Shown here: piece after piece, positions 17,712 to 25,485 of the stretch | How positions within the stretch are numbered: position 1 is the first letter of the stretch | Layout of the letters: each line of letters begins with the position of its first letter | NCBI GenBank assembly: GCA_015063225.1 | Contig: SUSU01000001.1 | Span: 152,446 to 216,445 of the forward strand | Length of the DNA stretch: 64,000 bases | DNA from: Thermoplasmata archaeon | GTDB lineage: Archaea > Thermoplasmatota > Thermoplasmata > Methanomassiliicoccales > Methanomethylophilaceae | Reading direction: 5' to 3' | Translations under genes and position numbers: made by a program | The notes under the pieces: model-generated | What the model saw: only the letters and a program-made list of their open reading frames with translations | The model's database searches: none | What the model was told of the DNA's origin: nothing

Positions 17712-18038
17712 ATGGGTGCATGCAGAGTCGAAGTGGAGCCCGGGCCGTGCAAGATGACCACCGTGATTGTCGCCAAACCCAGCGATGACATGATGTCCGT
17801 GATCTTCGAGGTCCAGAGCACCTGCAAGTTCGTTCAGAAAATGGCCGCCGCGGTCCCCTCCATCAACCCTTACGACGAGCTCAACAGGAATTTCGCGGAG
17901 AGCGAGATATACAAGGCCGCCGCCGGGAACCTCTCGCATCTCGCGTGTCCCGTCCCCTGTGCCTTCGTCAAGGCCATGGAGGTCGCCTCCGAGATGGGGC
18001 TCAAGAGGGACGTCACCATGAAGATCGAGGACGCCTGA
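17712..18038 (+). CDS. conserved cysteine-containing protein of anaerobes, unknown function
   Basis: A 108-residue soluble protein with conserved-looking cysteines (GACRVEVEPGPC, STCKFV, HLACPVPCAFVKAMEV). The ending CPVPCA plus an EV helix resembles an uncharacterised family seen in methanogens and other strict anaerobes (I believe DUF6951; the name is from memory). The cysteines could bind a metal or Fe-S cluster. Co-directional with the acetyltransferase-like gene that starts five bases after its stop. Confidence 0.6.
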   Translation: MGACRVEVEPGPCKMTTVIVAKPSDDMMSVIFEVQSTCKFVQKMAAAVPSINPYDELNRNFAESEIYKAAAGNLSHLACPVPCAFVKAMEVASEMGLKRDVTMKIEDA

Positions 18039-18043
18039 TTTCT

Positions 18044-18286
18044 ATGGAGATAGTCCACAACCGCTGCGGTGCCTGTTTCAAGGCCATGGACGGCGAGAGG
18101 GAGGTCGGTATCCTCCAGTACTCCATCGATAACGGAACCATGAACATCTTCCATACGTTCGTGGAGCCGGACATGAGGGGCAGGGGGATCGCTTCCGAGA
18201 TGACCGCCCGCGCAGAGGCGTTCGCGAAGGAAGAGGGCCTCAAGACCGTGGCAACCTGTTCGTACGCCGCGGCCAAACTCAAGTGA
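18044..18286 (+). CDS. small GNAT-fold acetyltransferase-like protein
   Basis: An 80-residue minimal GCN5-related domain. It has an N-terminal strand, GEREVGILQYSIDNGTMNIFHTFVEPDMRGRGIASEMTARAEAFAKEEG with the acetyl-CoA pyrophosphate loop (RGRGIAS), then TVATCSYAA. It matches the short YjdJ-like (Acetyltransf_CG) subfamily, whose substrates are unknown. Five bases separate it from the preceding gene, so an operon is likely. Confidence 0.75.
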   Translation: MEIVHNRCGACFKAMDGEREVGILQYSIDNGTMNIFHTFVEPDMRGRGIASEMTARAEAFAKEEGLKTVATCSYAAAKLK

Positions 18287-18292
18287 GAGAAA

Positions 18293-18706
18293 TCAGAGCT
18301 TCACATCCGACCAGCAGAGTTCGCGGGTCTCGGTATAGAGGCCGTTGTCGGTGCGGCGGGTGTTGATGATGCGGAAGGCGATGTTGTCCTTCCCGATGAA
18401 GATCCTCTGTCCCTCGTCGCCAGAATCGTTCTCGTAGATGGTGACGTACATGGATCCGAAGGACGTCTTCATGTTGTCGGAACCGCGTTTCTCGAGCTTG
18501 CTGTAGTCGAAGACGCAGGTGCCGAAGGCGAGGTTCCCCTCGACGGTCTCGGGGGTCCCGTTGTTGATGTCGCGGGCAAGAGTGACCTTGTCCCCGTCGA
18601 TCGCCTTGATGACATAGCGCTCTATGGCGACCTCCCCCTGGGGGTGGCCAGACACGGCTACTGTGTACTGGTACGCGAACCAATTCCCCACGGCTAAAGA
18701 GACCAT
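18293..18706 (-). CDS. hypothetical protein
   Basis: A 137-residue protein without recognisable domains. Predicted mainly beta strands (NWFAYQYTVAVSG, EVAIERYVIKAI, KVTLARDIN, FGTCVFDYSK, SMYVTIYE, QRIFIGKDNIAFRIINTRR). No signal or membrane segment. Convergent with the acetyltransferase-like gene. Codon use and base composition match neighbours, so it is probably real. Confidence 0.5.
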   Translation of the reverse strand: MVSLAVGNWFAYQYTVAVSGHPQGEVAIERYVIKAIDGDKVTLARDINNGTPETVEGNLAFGTCVFDYSKLEKRGSDNMKTSFGSMYVTIYENDSGDEGQRIFIGKDNIAFRIINTRRTDNGLYTETRELCWSDVKL

Positions 18707-18850
18707 TATATCACTCCAATCTAACTTATTGAGTAGTCATTAAAATACGTTCTTATTTTAGGCACTACTTAAAAAACCGTACAAAACATGTATTCGTAAC
18801 AAATAAGCGATATTTCACTTACTTGGTCCAAAAAACGCCGGAAATGCGCC

Positions 18851-18887
18851 GGAAAGAAAAAAAGGTGTCCCGGGCCGGAGCCCGGGA
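18851..18887 (-). terminator. mtaB1 terminator
   Basis: A perfect 8-bp stem TCCCGGGC / GCCCGGGA with a four-base loop (868-887), followed on the minus strand by a T-rich run (18855-18863). It lies ten bases past the mtaB1 stop. The same hairpin core closes mtaB2 and the His-rich gene. Confidence 0.7.
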
Positions 18888-18897
18888 AGGTGTTTAA

Positions 18898-20298
18898 TCA
18901 GAAGCCGTAGTTCTTCATGTTGAAGTTCTTGACGACGCCGTCGTACTCCTTGACGCACTTCTCGACGAAGGTGTCCTCCTCGGTGGGGAGGGCCTCGATC
19001 TTCTTCTTGGAGTCGATGAGGACCTCGTACTGCTTCTTGGACAGCCTGAGGATCTTGTCGTTGTATCCCTTCTCCATGATCTCGCAGGCCTTGAGGGCAC
19101 CGGCGCGGGCGCGGAGGTAGTAGGAGTCTCCCTCGGCGACGATGGCCTGTCCGATCTCGTAGGCGTTGAAGTACGCGAGGCAGTACGCTTCGGGGGACCT
19201 GGTGAGGTCGGTGAGGGCGTACAGGTCGCGGAGGGTCTTCGCGTTGCCGGTCTGGATGGCGGTGTTCATCAGGGCGGCCTCGTATCCGAGGGATCCCATC
19301 CAGCAGGCGACGGAGGTTCCGCCGAACTCGGGGTGGTACTCGACGGACTCGTTGGACCAGCAGTCGCAGATCTGGGCGGTGAGGTTACCCATCAGGTCGC
19401 AGTGGGCGCACTGGCAGTTCTTACCCTCCTGGGTGGTGGGTTTTCCGGCGATGCACTTGTTGATGATTCCCTCGTAACCGCAGTCCTTGTCGGGACCCAC
19501 GGCTCCGCACTCCCAAGCCACAAGGGTCCTGGGGGCAGCGATTACACGGGTGATGGCAGAGAAGGTCTTCTGGACATCCATGTCGAGCATACCGCCGGCC
19601 ATGAACATCGAGGTGTTGGCACCGGAACAGTCGGTGTCTCCACCAGCGACGGTGCGGTTCCTCTTGGCGACGTCGACCATCTCGGACCAGATGTACTCCA
19701 TGTCGACGGATCCGAGGTATCCGACACCGAACAGGAAGGCGACGATGTCGCCCTGGGTGACGGCGTAGTCGGCGAACTCTTTTCCGCCGACGGACTCGAC
19801 GGAGAGGTTGTCGCAGCCGTTCTCGCAGGCGATGTCGCAGCATCCGAAGAACTTCTCGGGGTAGCTGTGGACCTTGTCCATTCCGGGGCGGAGTCCCTCA
19901 TCGGCCTCACGCTGGTCGGGGATGGTGTGGCGGACACCGCAGGCGAGTCCGTACTCGTCGTGGTATTTCTCGCAGATCTCCTTCTGGCCGGCGACGACGG
20001 GGGCGGAGAGTTTCTCCTGGTTCATCTGGGAAACCCACTCGGTCTCGAGGTGGACGGCGGGGAATCCGGCGGTGATACAGCGGTCGAGAGCGTCCTTGGA
20101 GATGTAGTCGACGTACTCCTTTCTGAAGCGCTCGACGTCCTTCTCGGTTCCGGCCCTGGGGGCGTAGTTGATCTCGGGGATGACCTGTCCGGATCCGATC
20201 TTGAGGCCGAAGCCCTCGGAGACAGGGTGGAGCGCGGAACCCATGATGATGTCGTCCGCGCACTTGTACGCCATACTCTTGTATTTGATAGATGCCAT
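18898..20298 (-). CDS. mtaB: methanol:corrinoid methyltransferase MtaB, copy 1
   Basis: A 466-residue MtaB. It takes the methyl group of methanol and passes it to the cobalt of MtaC, the first step of methylotrophic methanogenesis. Expected zinc ligands are present: Glu168 (SVESVGGKE), Cys224 (GDTDCSGAN) and Cys264 (AWECGAVG), close to Glu164/Cys220/Cys269 of the Methanosarcina barkeri enzyme. ATG 20298 was preferred to GTG 20307: GGGAG lies at proper distance and MtaB proteins begin in this way. It follows mtaC1 by five bases. The DNA is identical to copy 2 across the whole gene. Confidence 0.95.
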   Translation of the reverse strand: MASIKYKSMAYKCADDIIMGSALHPVSEGFGLKIGSGQVIPEINYAPRAGTEKDVERFRKEYVDYISKDALDRCITAGFPAVHLETEWVSQMNQEKLSAPVVAGQKEICEKYHDEYGLACGVRHTIPDQREADEGLRPGMDKVHSYPEKFFGCCDIACENGCDNLSVESVGGKEFADYAVTQGDIVAFLFGVGYLGSVDMEYIWSEMVDVAKRNRTVAGGDTDCSGANTSMFMAGGMLDMDVQKTFSAITRVIAAPRTLVAWECGAVGPDKDCGYEGIINKCIAGKPTTQEGKNCQCAHCDLMGNLTAQICDCWSNESVEYHPEFGGTSVACWMGSLGYEAALMNTAIQTGNAKTLRDLYALTDLTRSPEAYCLAYFNAYEIGQAIVAEGDSYYLRARAGALKACEIMEKGYNDKILRLSKKQYEVLIDSKKKIEALPTEEDTFVEKCVKEYDGVVKNFNMKNYGF

Positions 20299-20303
20299 TT
20301 GTC

Positions 20304-21086
20304 TCACTCTCCCTTAACGATGGAGTCCCATTCCTCGCGAACTCTCTTCCAGTCGTATCCGGCCAGAAGCTTCTCGGCGATCATGGGGGTCTGGTTGGCC
20401 TTGTCGGAGTAGATTCCGAGGTCGTAGGAGTTGGAGAACTCCCTGTTGACCGCACCTCCGCATCCCATGAGCGGGATGTTGAGACCGGCCTCCTTCATCC
20501 TCTTGGCTTCCTCGGGGAAGGCGGACATGGTGGTGGTCATGAGAGCGGTACCGGACATGAACAGGGGCTTGACCTCGATACATTTCTCGACGGCGACGGT
20601 GATGGGGACATCACGTCCGAGGTCGATGACGTTGTAACCGGCGGCCTTCATCATGGCGGCGGCGATGTTCTTTCCGATGTCGTGGGGGTCACCCTCGGCG
20701 GCGTGCATGATAACGTCGGCCTTGGTCTCGCGGGCGCCGCCCATCTTCTTCTCGGCGAGGGCGATTCCGATCTCCATGACCTTGGCGGCGACCATCATGT
20801 CGGGGAGGTAGTAGACGTGCTCGTTGTAGAGCTTACCGACAGCGTCGATTCCGGGGACGAGACCATCGTTGATGACCTGGTCGGCGGGGAACTTCTCGAG
20901 GGCTGCGGCCATAGCGGGTCCGACGTCCTTGACCTTCTTGTAAAGAACGGTCTCGGCGACAGCCTTCAGAATGGGGTCGCTCGGAAGCATTTTCTTAGCA
21001 GCTTCTTCGGGGCTGGTCTCGTTCTGAACCGCCAGGTCGTACCTGGTCAGAATCTGGGAGAAGTCCACTTTTTTGTAGTCAATCAT
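20304..21086 (-). CDS. mtaC: methanol corrinoid protein MtaC, copy 1
   Basis: A 260-residue corrinoid carrier: a helical cap (residues 1-115), then the B12-binding Rossmann domain with EGDPHDIGKN (His135 is the lower cobalt ligand, as His136 in M. barkeri MtaC), GYNVIDLGRDVP, and SGTALMTTTM. Methyl-Co(III) MtaC is the substrate of MtaA, which is not in the window. GGAGG precedes the ATG. A TATA-like TTTTTAAATA lies at 21141-21150 (minus strand), giving a leader of roughly 30 bases. Its 3' half is identical to copy 2; its 5' half differs. Confidence 0.95.
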   Translation of the reverse strand: MIDYKKVDFSQILTRYDLAVQNETSPEEAAKKMLPSDPILKAVAETVLYKKVKDVGPAMAAALEKFPADQVINDGLVPGIDAVGKLYNEHVYYLPDMMVAAKVMEIGIALAEKKMGGARETKADVIMHAAEGDPHDIGKNIAAAMMKAAGYNVIDLGRDVPITVAVEKCIEVKPLFMSGTALMTTTMSAFPEEAKRMKEAGLNIPLMGCGGAVNREFSNSYDLGIYSDKANQTPMIAEKLLAGYDWKRVREEWDSIVKGE

Positions 21087-21454
21087 TTGCTATTCCTCCA
21101 AATCGACTGTTTGTCGATAGTATCATATGGCTTGGAATCCTATTTAAAAACTCTTTTTACATATCATCCAATGACCAAATACTCATCCAATTCACTAGCC
21201 AGAAAAAATTATTCTCACATTTTCAAGATTATGAACTGTAAAAATACGGGAATCTATGTAATCGAAAAACTGATAAAAACAACAAAAAATGGTGACAAAT
21301 CAACATAATGTAAACATAAAATGTCCTCTCTATCCAACCCGTGTGTCCGACTGCGGATGCGGAGCGGAGGTGTAATCTTCCGCTATACAATTACTAGAAA
21401 AAAATACGCGGGTGCGCGAATAGAGGAGCGTGCCGGAAGAACCGGGAAAAACGG
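21087..21454. promoter_or_regulatory. intergenic region between the two mta operons
   Basis: About 370 bases. The left part holds the mtaC1 promoter (TATA-like 21141-21150) and ribosome site GGAGG; the middle is AT-rich; the right part is downstream of mtaB2. No gene seen. Confidence 0.5.
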
Positions 21455-21483
21455 TGAAAAGGGGTGCCGGGCCGGAGCCCGGC
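21455..21483 (-). terminator. mtaB2 terminator
   Basis: A 7-bp stem GCCGGGC / GCCCGGC with a four-base loop (21466-21483), 12 bases past the mtaB2 stop, followed on the minus strand by CCCCTTTTC. Related to the mtaB1 hairpin but outside the identical block. Confidence 0.6.
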
Positions 21484-21495
21484 TTTAGTGTTTGA

Positions 21496-22896
21496 TCAGA
21501 AGCCGTAGTTCTTCATGTTGAAGTTCTTGACGACGCCGTCGTACTCCTTGACGCACTTCTCGACGAAGGTGTCCTCCTCGGTGGGGAGGGCCTCGATCTT
21601 CTTCTTGGAGTCGATGAGGACCTCGTACTGCTTCTTGGACAGCCTGAGGATCTTGTCGTTGTATCCCTTCTCCATGATCTCGCAGGCCTTGAGGGCACCG
21701 GCGCGGGCGCGGAGGTAGTAGGAGTCTCCCTCGGCGACGATGGCCTGTCCGATCTCGTAGGCGTTGAAGTACGCGAGGCAGTACGCTTCGGGGGACCTGG
21801 TGAGGTCGGTGAGGGCGTACAGGTCGCGGAGGGTCTTCGCGTTGCCGGTCTGGATGGCGGTGTTCATCAGGGCGGCCTCGTATCCGAGGGATCCCATCCA
21901 GCAGGCGACGGAGGTTCCGCCGAACTCGGGGTGGTACTCGACGGACTCGTTGGACCAGCAGTCGCAGATCTGGGCGGTGAGGTTACCCATCAGGTCGCAG
22001 TGGGCGCACTGGCAGTTCTTACCCTCCTGGGTGGTGGGTTTTCCGGCGATGCACTTGTTGATGATTCCCTCGTAACCGCAGTCCTTGTCGGGACCCACGG
22101 CTCCGCACTCCCAAGCCACAAGGGTCCTGGGGGCAGCGATTACACGGGTGATGGCAGAGAAGGTCTTCTGGACATCCATGTCGAGCATACCGCCGGCCAT
22201 GAACATCGAGGTGTTGGCACCGGAACAGTCGGTGTCTCCACCAGCGACGGTGCGGTTCCTCTTGGCGACGTCGACCATCTCGGACCAGATGTACTCCATG
22301 TCGACGGATCCGAGGTATCCGACACCGAACAGGAAGGCGACGATGTCGCCCTGGGTGACGGCGTAGTCGGCGAACTCTTTTCCGCCGACGGACTCGACGG
22401 AGAGGTTGTCGCAGCCGTTCTCGCAGGCGATGTCGCAGCATCCGAAGAACTTCTCGGGGTAGCTGTGGACCTTGTCCATTCCGGGGCGGAGTCCCTCATC
22501 GGCCTCACGCTGGTCGGGGATGGTGTGGCGGACACCGCAGGCGAGTCCGTACTCGTCGTGGTATTTCTCGCAGATCTCCTTCTGGCCGGCGACGACGGGG
22601 GCGGAGAGTTTCTCCTGGTTCATCTGGGAAACCCACTCGGTCTCGAGGTGGACGGCGGGGAATCCGGCGGTGATACAGCGGTCGAGAGCGTCCTTGGAGA
22701 TGTAGTCGACGTACTCCTTTCTGAAGCGCTCGACGTCCTTCTCGGTTCCGGCCCTGGGGGCGTAGTTGATCTCGGGGATGACCTGTCCGGATCCGATCTT
22801 GAGGCCGAAGCCCTCGGAGACAGGGTGGAGCGCGGAACCCATGATGATGTCGTCCGCGCACTTGTACGCCATACTCTTGTATTTGATAGATGCCAT
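21496..22896 (-). CDS. mtaB: methanol:corrinoid methyltransferase MtaB, copy 2
   Basis: Encodes the same 466 residues as copy 1, and the DNA appears identical base for base, with a constant offset of 2598. The identical block starts one base past the stop codon and continues into mtaC. Same zinc ligands (Glu168, Cys224, Cys264). Flanking DNA and the 5' half of the partner mtaC differ, so this is a true second locus homogenised by recent gene conversion, not an assembly echo. Different promoters may serve different methanol levels, as known for multiple mta operons in Methanosarcina. Confidence 0.95.
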   Translation of the reverse strand: MASIKYKSMAYKCADDIIMGSALHPVSEGFGLKIGSGQVIPEINYAPRAGTEKDVERFRKEYVDYISKDALDRCITAGFPAVHLETEWVSQMNQEKLSAPVVAGQKEICEKYHDEYGLACGVRHTIPDQREADEGLRPGMDKVHSYPEKFFGCCDIACENGCDNLSVESVGGKEFADYAVTQGDIVAFLFGVGYLGSVDMEYIWSEMVDVAKRNRTVAGGDTDCSGANTSMFMAGGMLDMDVQKTFSAITRVIAAPRTLVAWECGAVGPDKDCGYEGIINKCIAGKPTTQEGKNCQCAHCDLMGNLTAQICDCWSNESVEYHPEFGGTSVACWMGSLGYEAALMNTAIQTGNAKTLRDLYALTDLTRSPEAYCLAYFNAYEIGQAIVAEGDSYYLRARAGALKACEIMEKGYNDKILRLSKKQYEVLIDSKKKIEALPTEEDTFVEKCVKEYDGVVKNFNMKNYGF

Positions 22897-22901
22897 TTGT
22901 C

Positions 22902-23684
22902 TCACTCTCCCTTAACGATGGAGTCCCATTCCTCGCGAACTCTCTTCCAGTCGTATCCGGCCAGAAGCTTCTCGGCGATCATGGGGGTCTGGTTGGCCTT
23001 GTCGGAGTAGATTCCGAGGTCGTAGGAGTTGGAGAACTCCCTGTTGACCGCACCTCCGCATCCCATGAGCGGGATGTTGAGACCGGCCTCCTTCATCCTC
23101 TTGGCTTCCTCGGGGAAGGCGGACATGGTGGTGGTCATGAGAGCGGTACCGGACATGAACAGGGGCTTGACCTCGATACATTTCTCGACGGCGACGGTGA
23201 TGGGGACATCACGTCCGAGGTCGATGACGTTGTAACCGGCGGCCTTCATCATGGCGGCGGCGATGTTCTTTCCGATGTCGTGGGGGTCACCCTCGGCGGC
23301 GTGCATGATGACATCGGCCTTGGTCTCACGGGATCCACCCATCTTCTTCTCGGCGAGGGTGATTCCGACCTCCATGACCTTGGCGGCGACCATCATGTCG
23401 GGGAGGTAGTAGACGTGGTCGTTGTACAGTTTACCGACAGCGTCGATTCCGGGGACGAGACCATCGTTGATGACCTGGTCGGCGGGGTATTTGGCGAGGG
23501 CAGCGGCCATGGCGGGGCCCACTTCCTTGATTTTCTTGTAGAGAACTGTCTCTGCGACCGCTTTGAGCGTGGGGTCGGTGGGCAGCATCTTCTTTGCGGC
23601 TTCTTCGGGACTGGTCTCGTTCTGAACCGCCAGGTCGTACCTGGTCAGAACCTTCGTGAAGTCCACTTTGCTGTAGTCGATCAT
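22902..23684 (-). CDS. mtaC: methanol corrinoid protein MtaC, copy 2
   Basis: A 260-residue corrinoid protein equal to copy 1 from about residue 125 on, with about a dozen changes before that (for example SKVDFTKVL against KKVDFSQIL). His135 in EGDPHDIGKN binds cobalt. ATG 23684 has AGGAGG seven bases upstream; a longer in-frame start is rejected. A TATA-like TTTAAATAATATA (about 23726-23738, minus strand) precedes it. First gene of the mtaC2-mtaB2 operon. Confidence 0.95.
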   Translation of the reverse strand: MIDYSKVDFTKVLTRYDLAVQNETSPEEAAKKMLPTDPTLKAVAETVLYKKIKEVGPAMAAALAKYPADQVINDGLVPGIDAVGKLYNDHVYYLPDMMVAAKVMEVGITLAEKKMGGSRETKADVIMHAAEGDPHDIGKNIAAAMMKAAGYNVIDLGRDVPITVAVEKCIEVKPLFMSGTALMTTTMSAFPEEAKRMKEAGLNIPLMGCGGAVNREFSNSYDLGIYSDKANQTPMIAEKLLAGYDWKRVREEWDSIVKGE

Positions 23685-24062
23685 TTTTTTTCCTCCTGAT
23701 TTAGTCGGTATCGAAACCATTTAACTATATTATTTAAAGATATTGTATAAACCGTTTTTCGGGGATATCGCCAACGAAAAACAATAGCCAGTATGTTTAA
23801 CACATCGCGAAAATATTGTATTTATTAAGATATTTATAAGTATAATTGGTCTTATTGTAATTGACTTTGAACTTATAATTCGATTTAACAAATGTGTCTT
23901 TTGTATATACATAATCACGCCTACATTGTGTTGGATTACGTCACCATCTAGCCGTTTAACTTACAAAATGTACGCACATCCCATTTCGGTCAATACCGTC
24001 CGAAACGATTTCTCTTATATAGAAGAGCAAAACAATAAGTACGCGCTGGAGGATAACGGGTC
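23685..24062. promoter_or_regulatory. divergent promoter region, mtaC2 / CobW-like GTPase
   Basis: 378 AT-rich bases. On the minus strand a TATA-like box at about 23726-23738 and AGGAGG serve mtaC2. On the plus strand TTATATA at 24015-24021 and GGAGG at 24048-24052 serve the GTPase. The middle (23760-23960) is strongly AT-rich with no gene I can support. Such long upstream regions are usual for methanol-regulated mta operons. Confidence 0.55.
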
Positions 24063-24650
24063 ATGGAAGTATTCATTGTAGGTGGTTTCCTAGGAAGCGG
24101 AAAAACCAGTCTGCTGATGAAACTCGCTGAGAATTTCACCAAGAACAAGAAGAAGGCCGTTCTCCTGGTCAACGAATCCGGGGAGGTCGGTGTCGACGGT
24201 GCCACGCTCAAGGCCCAGGGGTATGATTCTGTCGAACTCCCCTCTGGCTGCATCTGCTGCACCCTCGCCGGTACCCTCCTCAACGCTCTGAAGAACATCA
24301 AGGACGACATCGACCCCGATGTCATCATCATCGAGCCTACCGGTCTCGCGCTTCCCCACAAGGTGAAGGAGATGGTGAGGCAGGCCTGCATCGACGAGGA
24401 ACGCTGCATGATCCTCGGCATCGTGGACGTCCAGCGCTTCGACGACCTCGTCGCCAAGAAGGAGGAGTTCTTCACCAGGCAGATGCACGGTTCCGAGTTC
24501 ATCATGATTAATAAGGCGGATATCGCCAAACCCGGGCAGATCGAGAACGCCACTGCATGGCTCAAGTCCCGTTTCCCGGACAAGGAAGTCATCCCCGTGT
24601 CGGTCAAAGAGAACACTAACCTCGAAAGAGTCTACGAGTTGATGGCATGA
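24063..24650 (+). CDS. CobW/COG0523-type G3E GTPase (GTPase domain only)
   Basis: A 195-residue GTPase of the CobW/HypB/UreG class. It has P-loop GGFLGSGKTS (7-16), NESGEVGVDGA, the metal-binding CxCC motif in SGCICCT (Cys63, 65, 66), EPTGLA, and the base-specificity NKAD. COG0523 proteins deliver zinc or cobalt to target enzymes. The usual C-terminal CobW_C domain is absent; the next gene (4-base ATGA overlap) could supply it in trans. Position between mtaC2 and ramA suggests a role in metal supply to zinc-dependent MtaB or to corrinoid handling. Confidence 0.82.
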   Translation: MEVFIVGGFLGSGKTSLLMKLAENFTKNKKKAVLLVNESGEVGVDGATLKAQGYDSVELPSGCICCTLAGTLLNALKNIKDDIDPDVIIIEPTGLALPHKVKEMVRQACIDEERCMILGIVDVQRFDDLVAKKEEFFTRQMHGSEFIMINKADIAKPGQIENATAWLKSRFPDKEVIPVSVKENTNLERVYELMA

Positions 24651-25372
24651 GCGAGGATCACGAATGGTCGTCCCTTGACGAGGCCGGCGGCGTGGCCGCG
24701 GGCTTCACCGGGACCATAGAGAACTGGAATGCGGATTCCGAGGCCAGGATGGCGGATACCCTCATGGCCGTCGGGAGATACGTACAGGGAGAGTCCGGAT
24801 GCCTCCTCGGCCACATCAAGGCCGCGGTCTATCTCGAGGACGGTTCGGGCCTCACCCTCAACCTCATCGACATGGACAACGGTGTCGAGCACCACGGCAC
24901 CCTCCCCCGCAACGACATCGTGAAATTCAACTTCATGTGCGCCGTTCTCGATGTAGACGAGCACGAACTCACCCACAGGATGATACACGCCATCGACGAC
25001 TCCGGTCTCGACTACCACATTGACAAGGAGTCCCTCGAGCATCATCACGACCATGACCACCATCATGACCATGACCACGAGCACCACCACGATCATGATG
25101 ACCATGACCACGAGTGCTGCTGCCACCACCACGATGACGAGCATGAGCACCACCACGATCACGACCATGACGGGTGCTGCAAGTGTCACGAGCTCGCCGA
25201 GATGATCGACGAGGACGGAAAGCTCCGTCCCGACCATCACCACCACGATCACGACCATGACCACGATGATCATGATCACGACCACGGGTGCTGCTGCCAC
25301 CACCACGATGACGAGCATGAGCACCACCACGATCACGACCACGACGGCCACTGCTGCCACCACCACGACTGA
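24647..25372 (+). CDS. histidine-rich metal-binding partner of the GTPase
   Basis: A 241-residue protein in two parts. Residues 1-125 are a compact domain (GTIENWNADSEARMADTLMA, GCLLGHIKAAVYLEDG, HHGTLPRNDIVKFNFM) that resembles a CobW-C-like or accessory domain. Residues 126-241 are an extreme metal-binding tail of His, Asp and Cys (HHHDHDHDH blocks, CCCHHH twice, GCCKCHE once), with a DNA direct repeat of about 45 bases (25125-25170 and 25299-25345). Tails like this store or chaperone Ni, Co or Zn. Translationally coupled to the GTPase, so the pair probably acts as one split metallochaperone. Confidence 0.8.
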   Translation: MSEDHEWSSLDEAGGVAAGFTGTIENWNADSEARMADTLMAVGRYVQGESGCLLGHIKAAVYLEDGSGLTLNLIDMDNGVEHHGTLPRNDIVKFNFMCAVLDVDEHELTHRMIHAIDDSGLDYHIDKESLEHHHDHDHHHDHDHEHHHDHDDHDHECCCHHHDDEHEHHHDHDHDGCCKCHELAEMIDEDGKLRPDHHHHDHDHDHDDHDHDHGCCCHHHDDEHEHHHDHDHDGHCCHHHD

Positions 25373-25388
25373 TCATCGCAAATACCTT

Positions 25389-25416
25389 CCCGGGCTCTGG
25401 CCCGGGTCCCTTTTCC
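25389..25416 (+). terminator. terminator of the GTPase/His-rich operon
   Basis: A perfect 7-bp stem CCCGGGC / GCCCGGG with loop TCTG (25389-25406), followed by TCCCTTTTCCCC. It ends this operon before the separate ramA promoter region. Confidence 0.65.
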
Positions 25417-25485
25417 CCGACTAACATTTATCGGACCACCGCGATTACACCCACAATATCGGTTCTGCCGACAAGGGGGAAAAAT

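Noticed and set aside
18898-23684. Assembly duplication of one mta operon
   Set aside because: Promoters, terminators and the 5' half of mtaC differ between the copies, so there are two loci.
25020-25370. Non-coding satellite of CACGAC-type repeats
   Set aside because: The repeats keep the reading frame of the histidine-rich protein and end at its stop; they are coding.
24063-25372. HypB/UreG nickel GTPase
   Set aside because: The GTPase has the CxCC motif and spacing of COG0523 (CobW-like) proteins, and no hydrogenase or urease genes are near.
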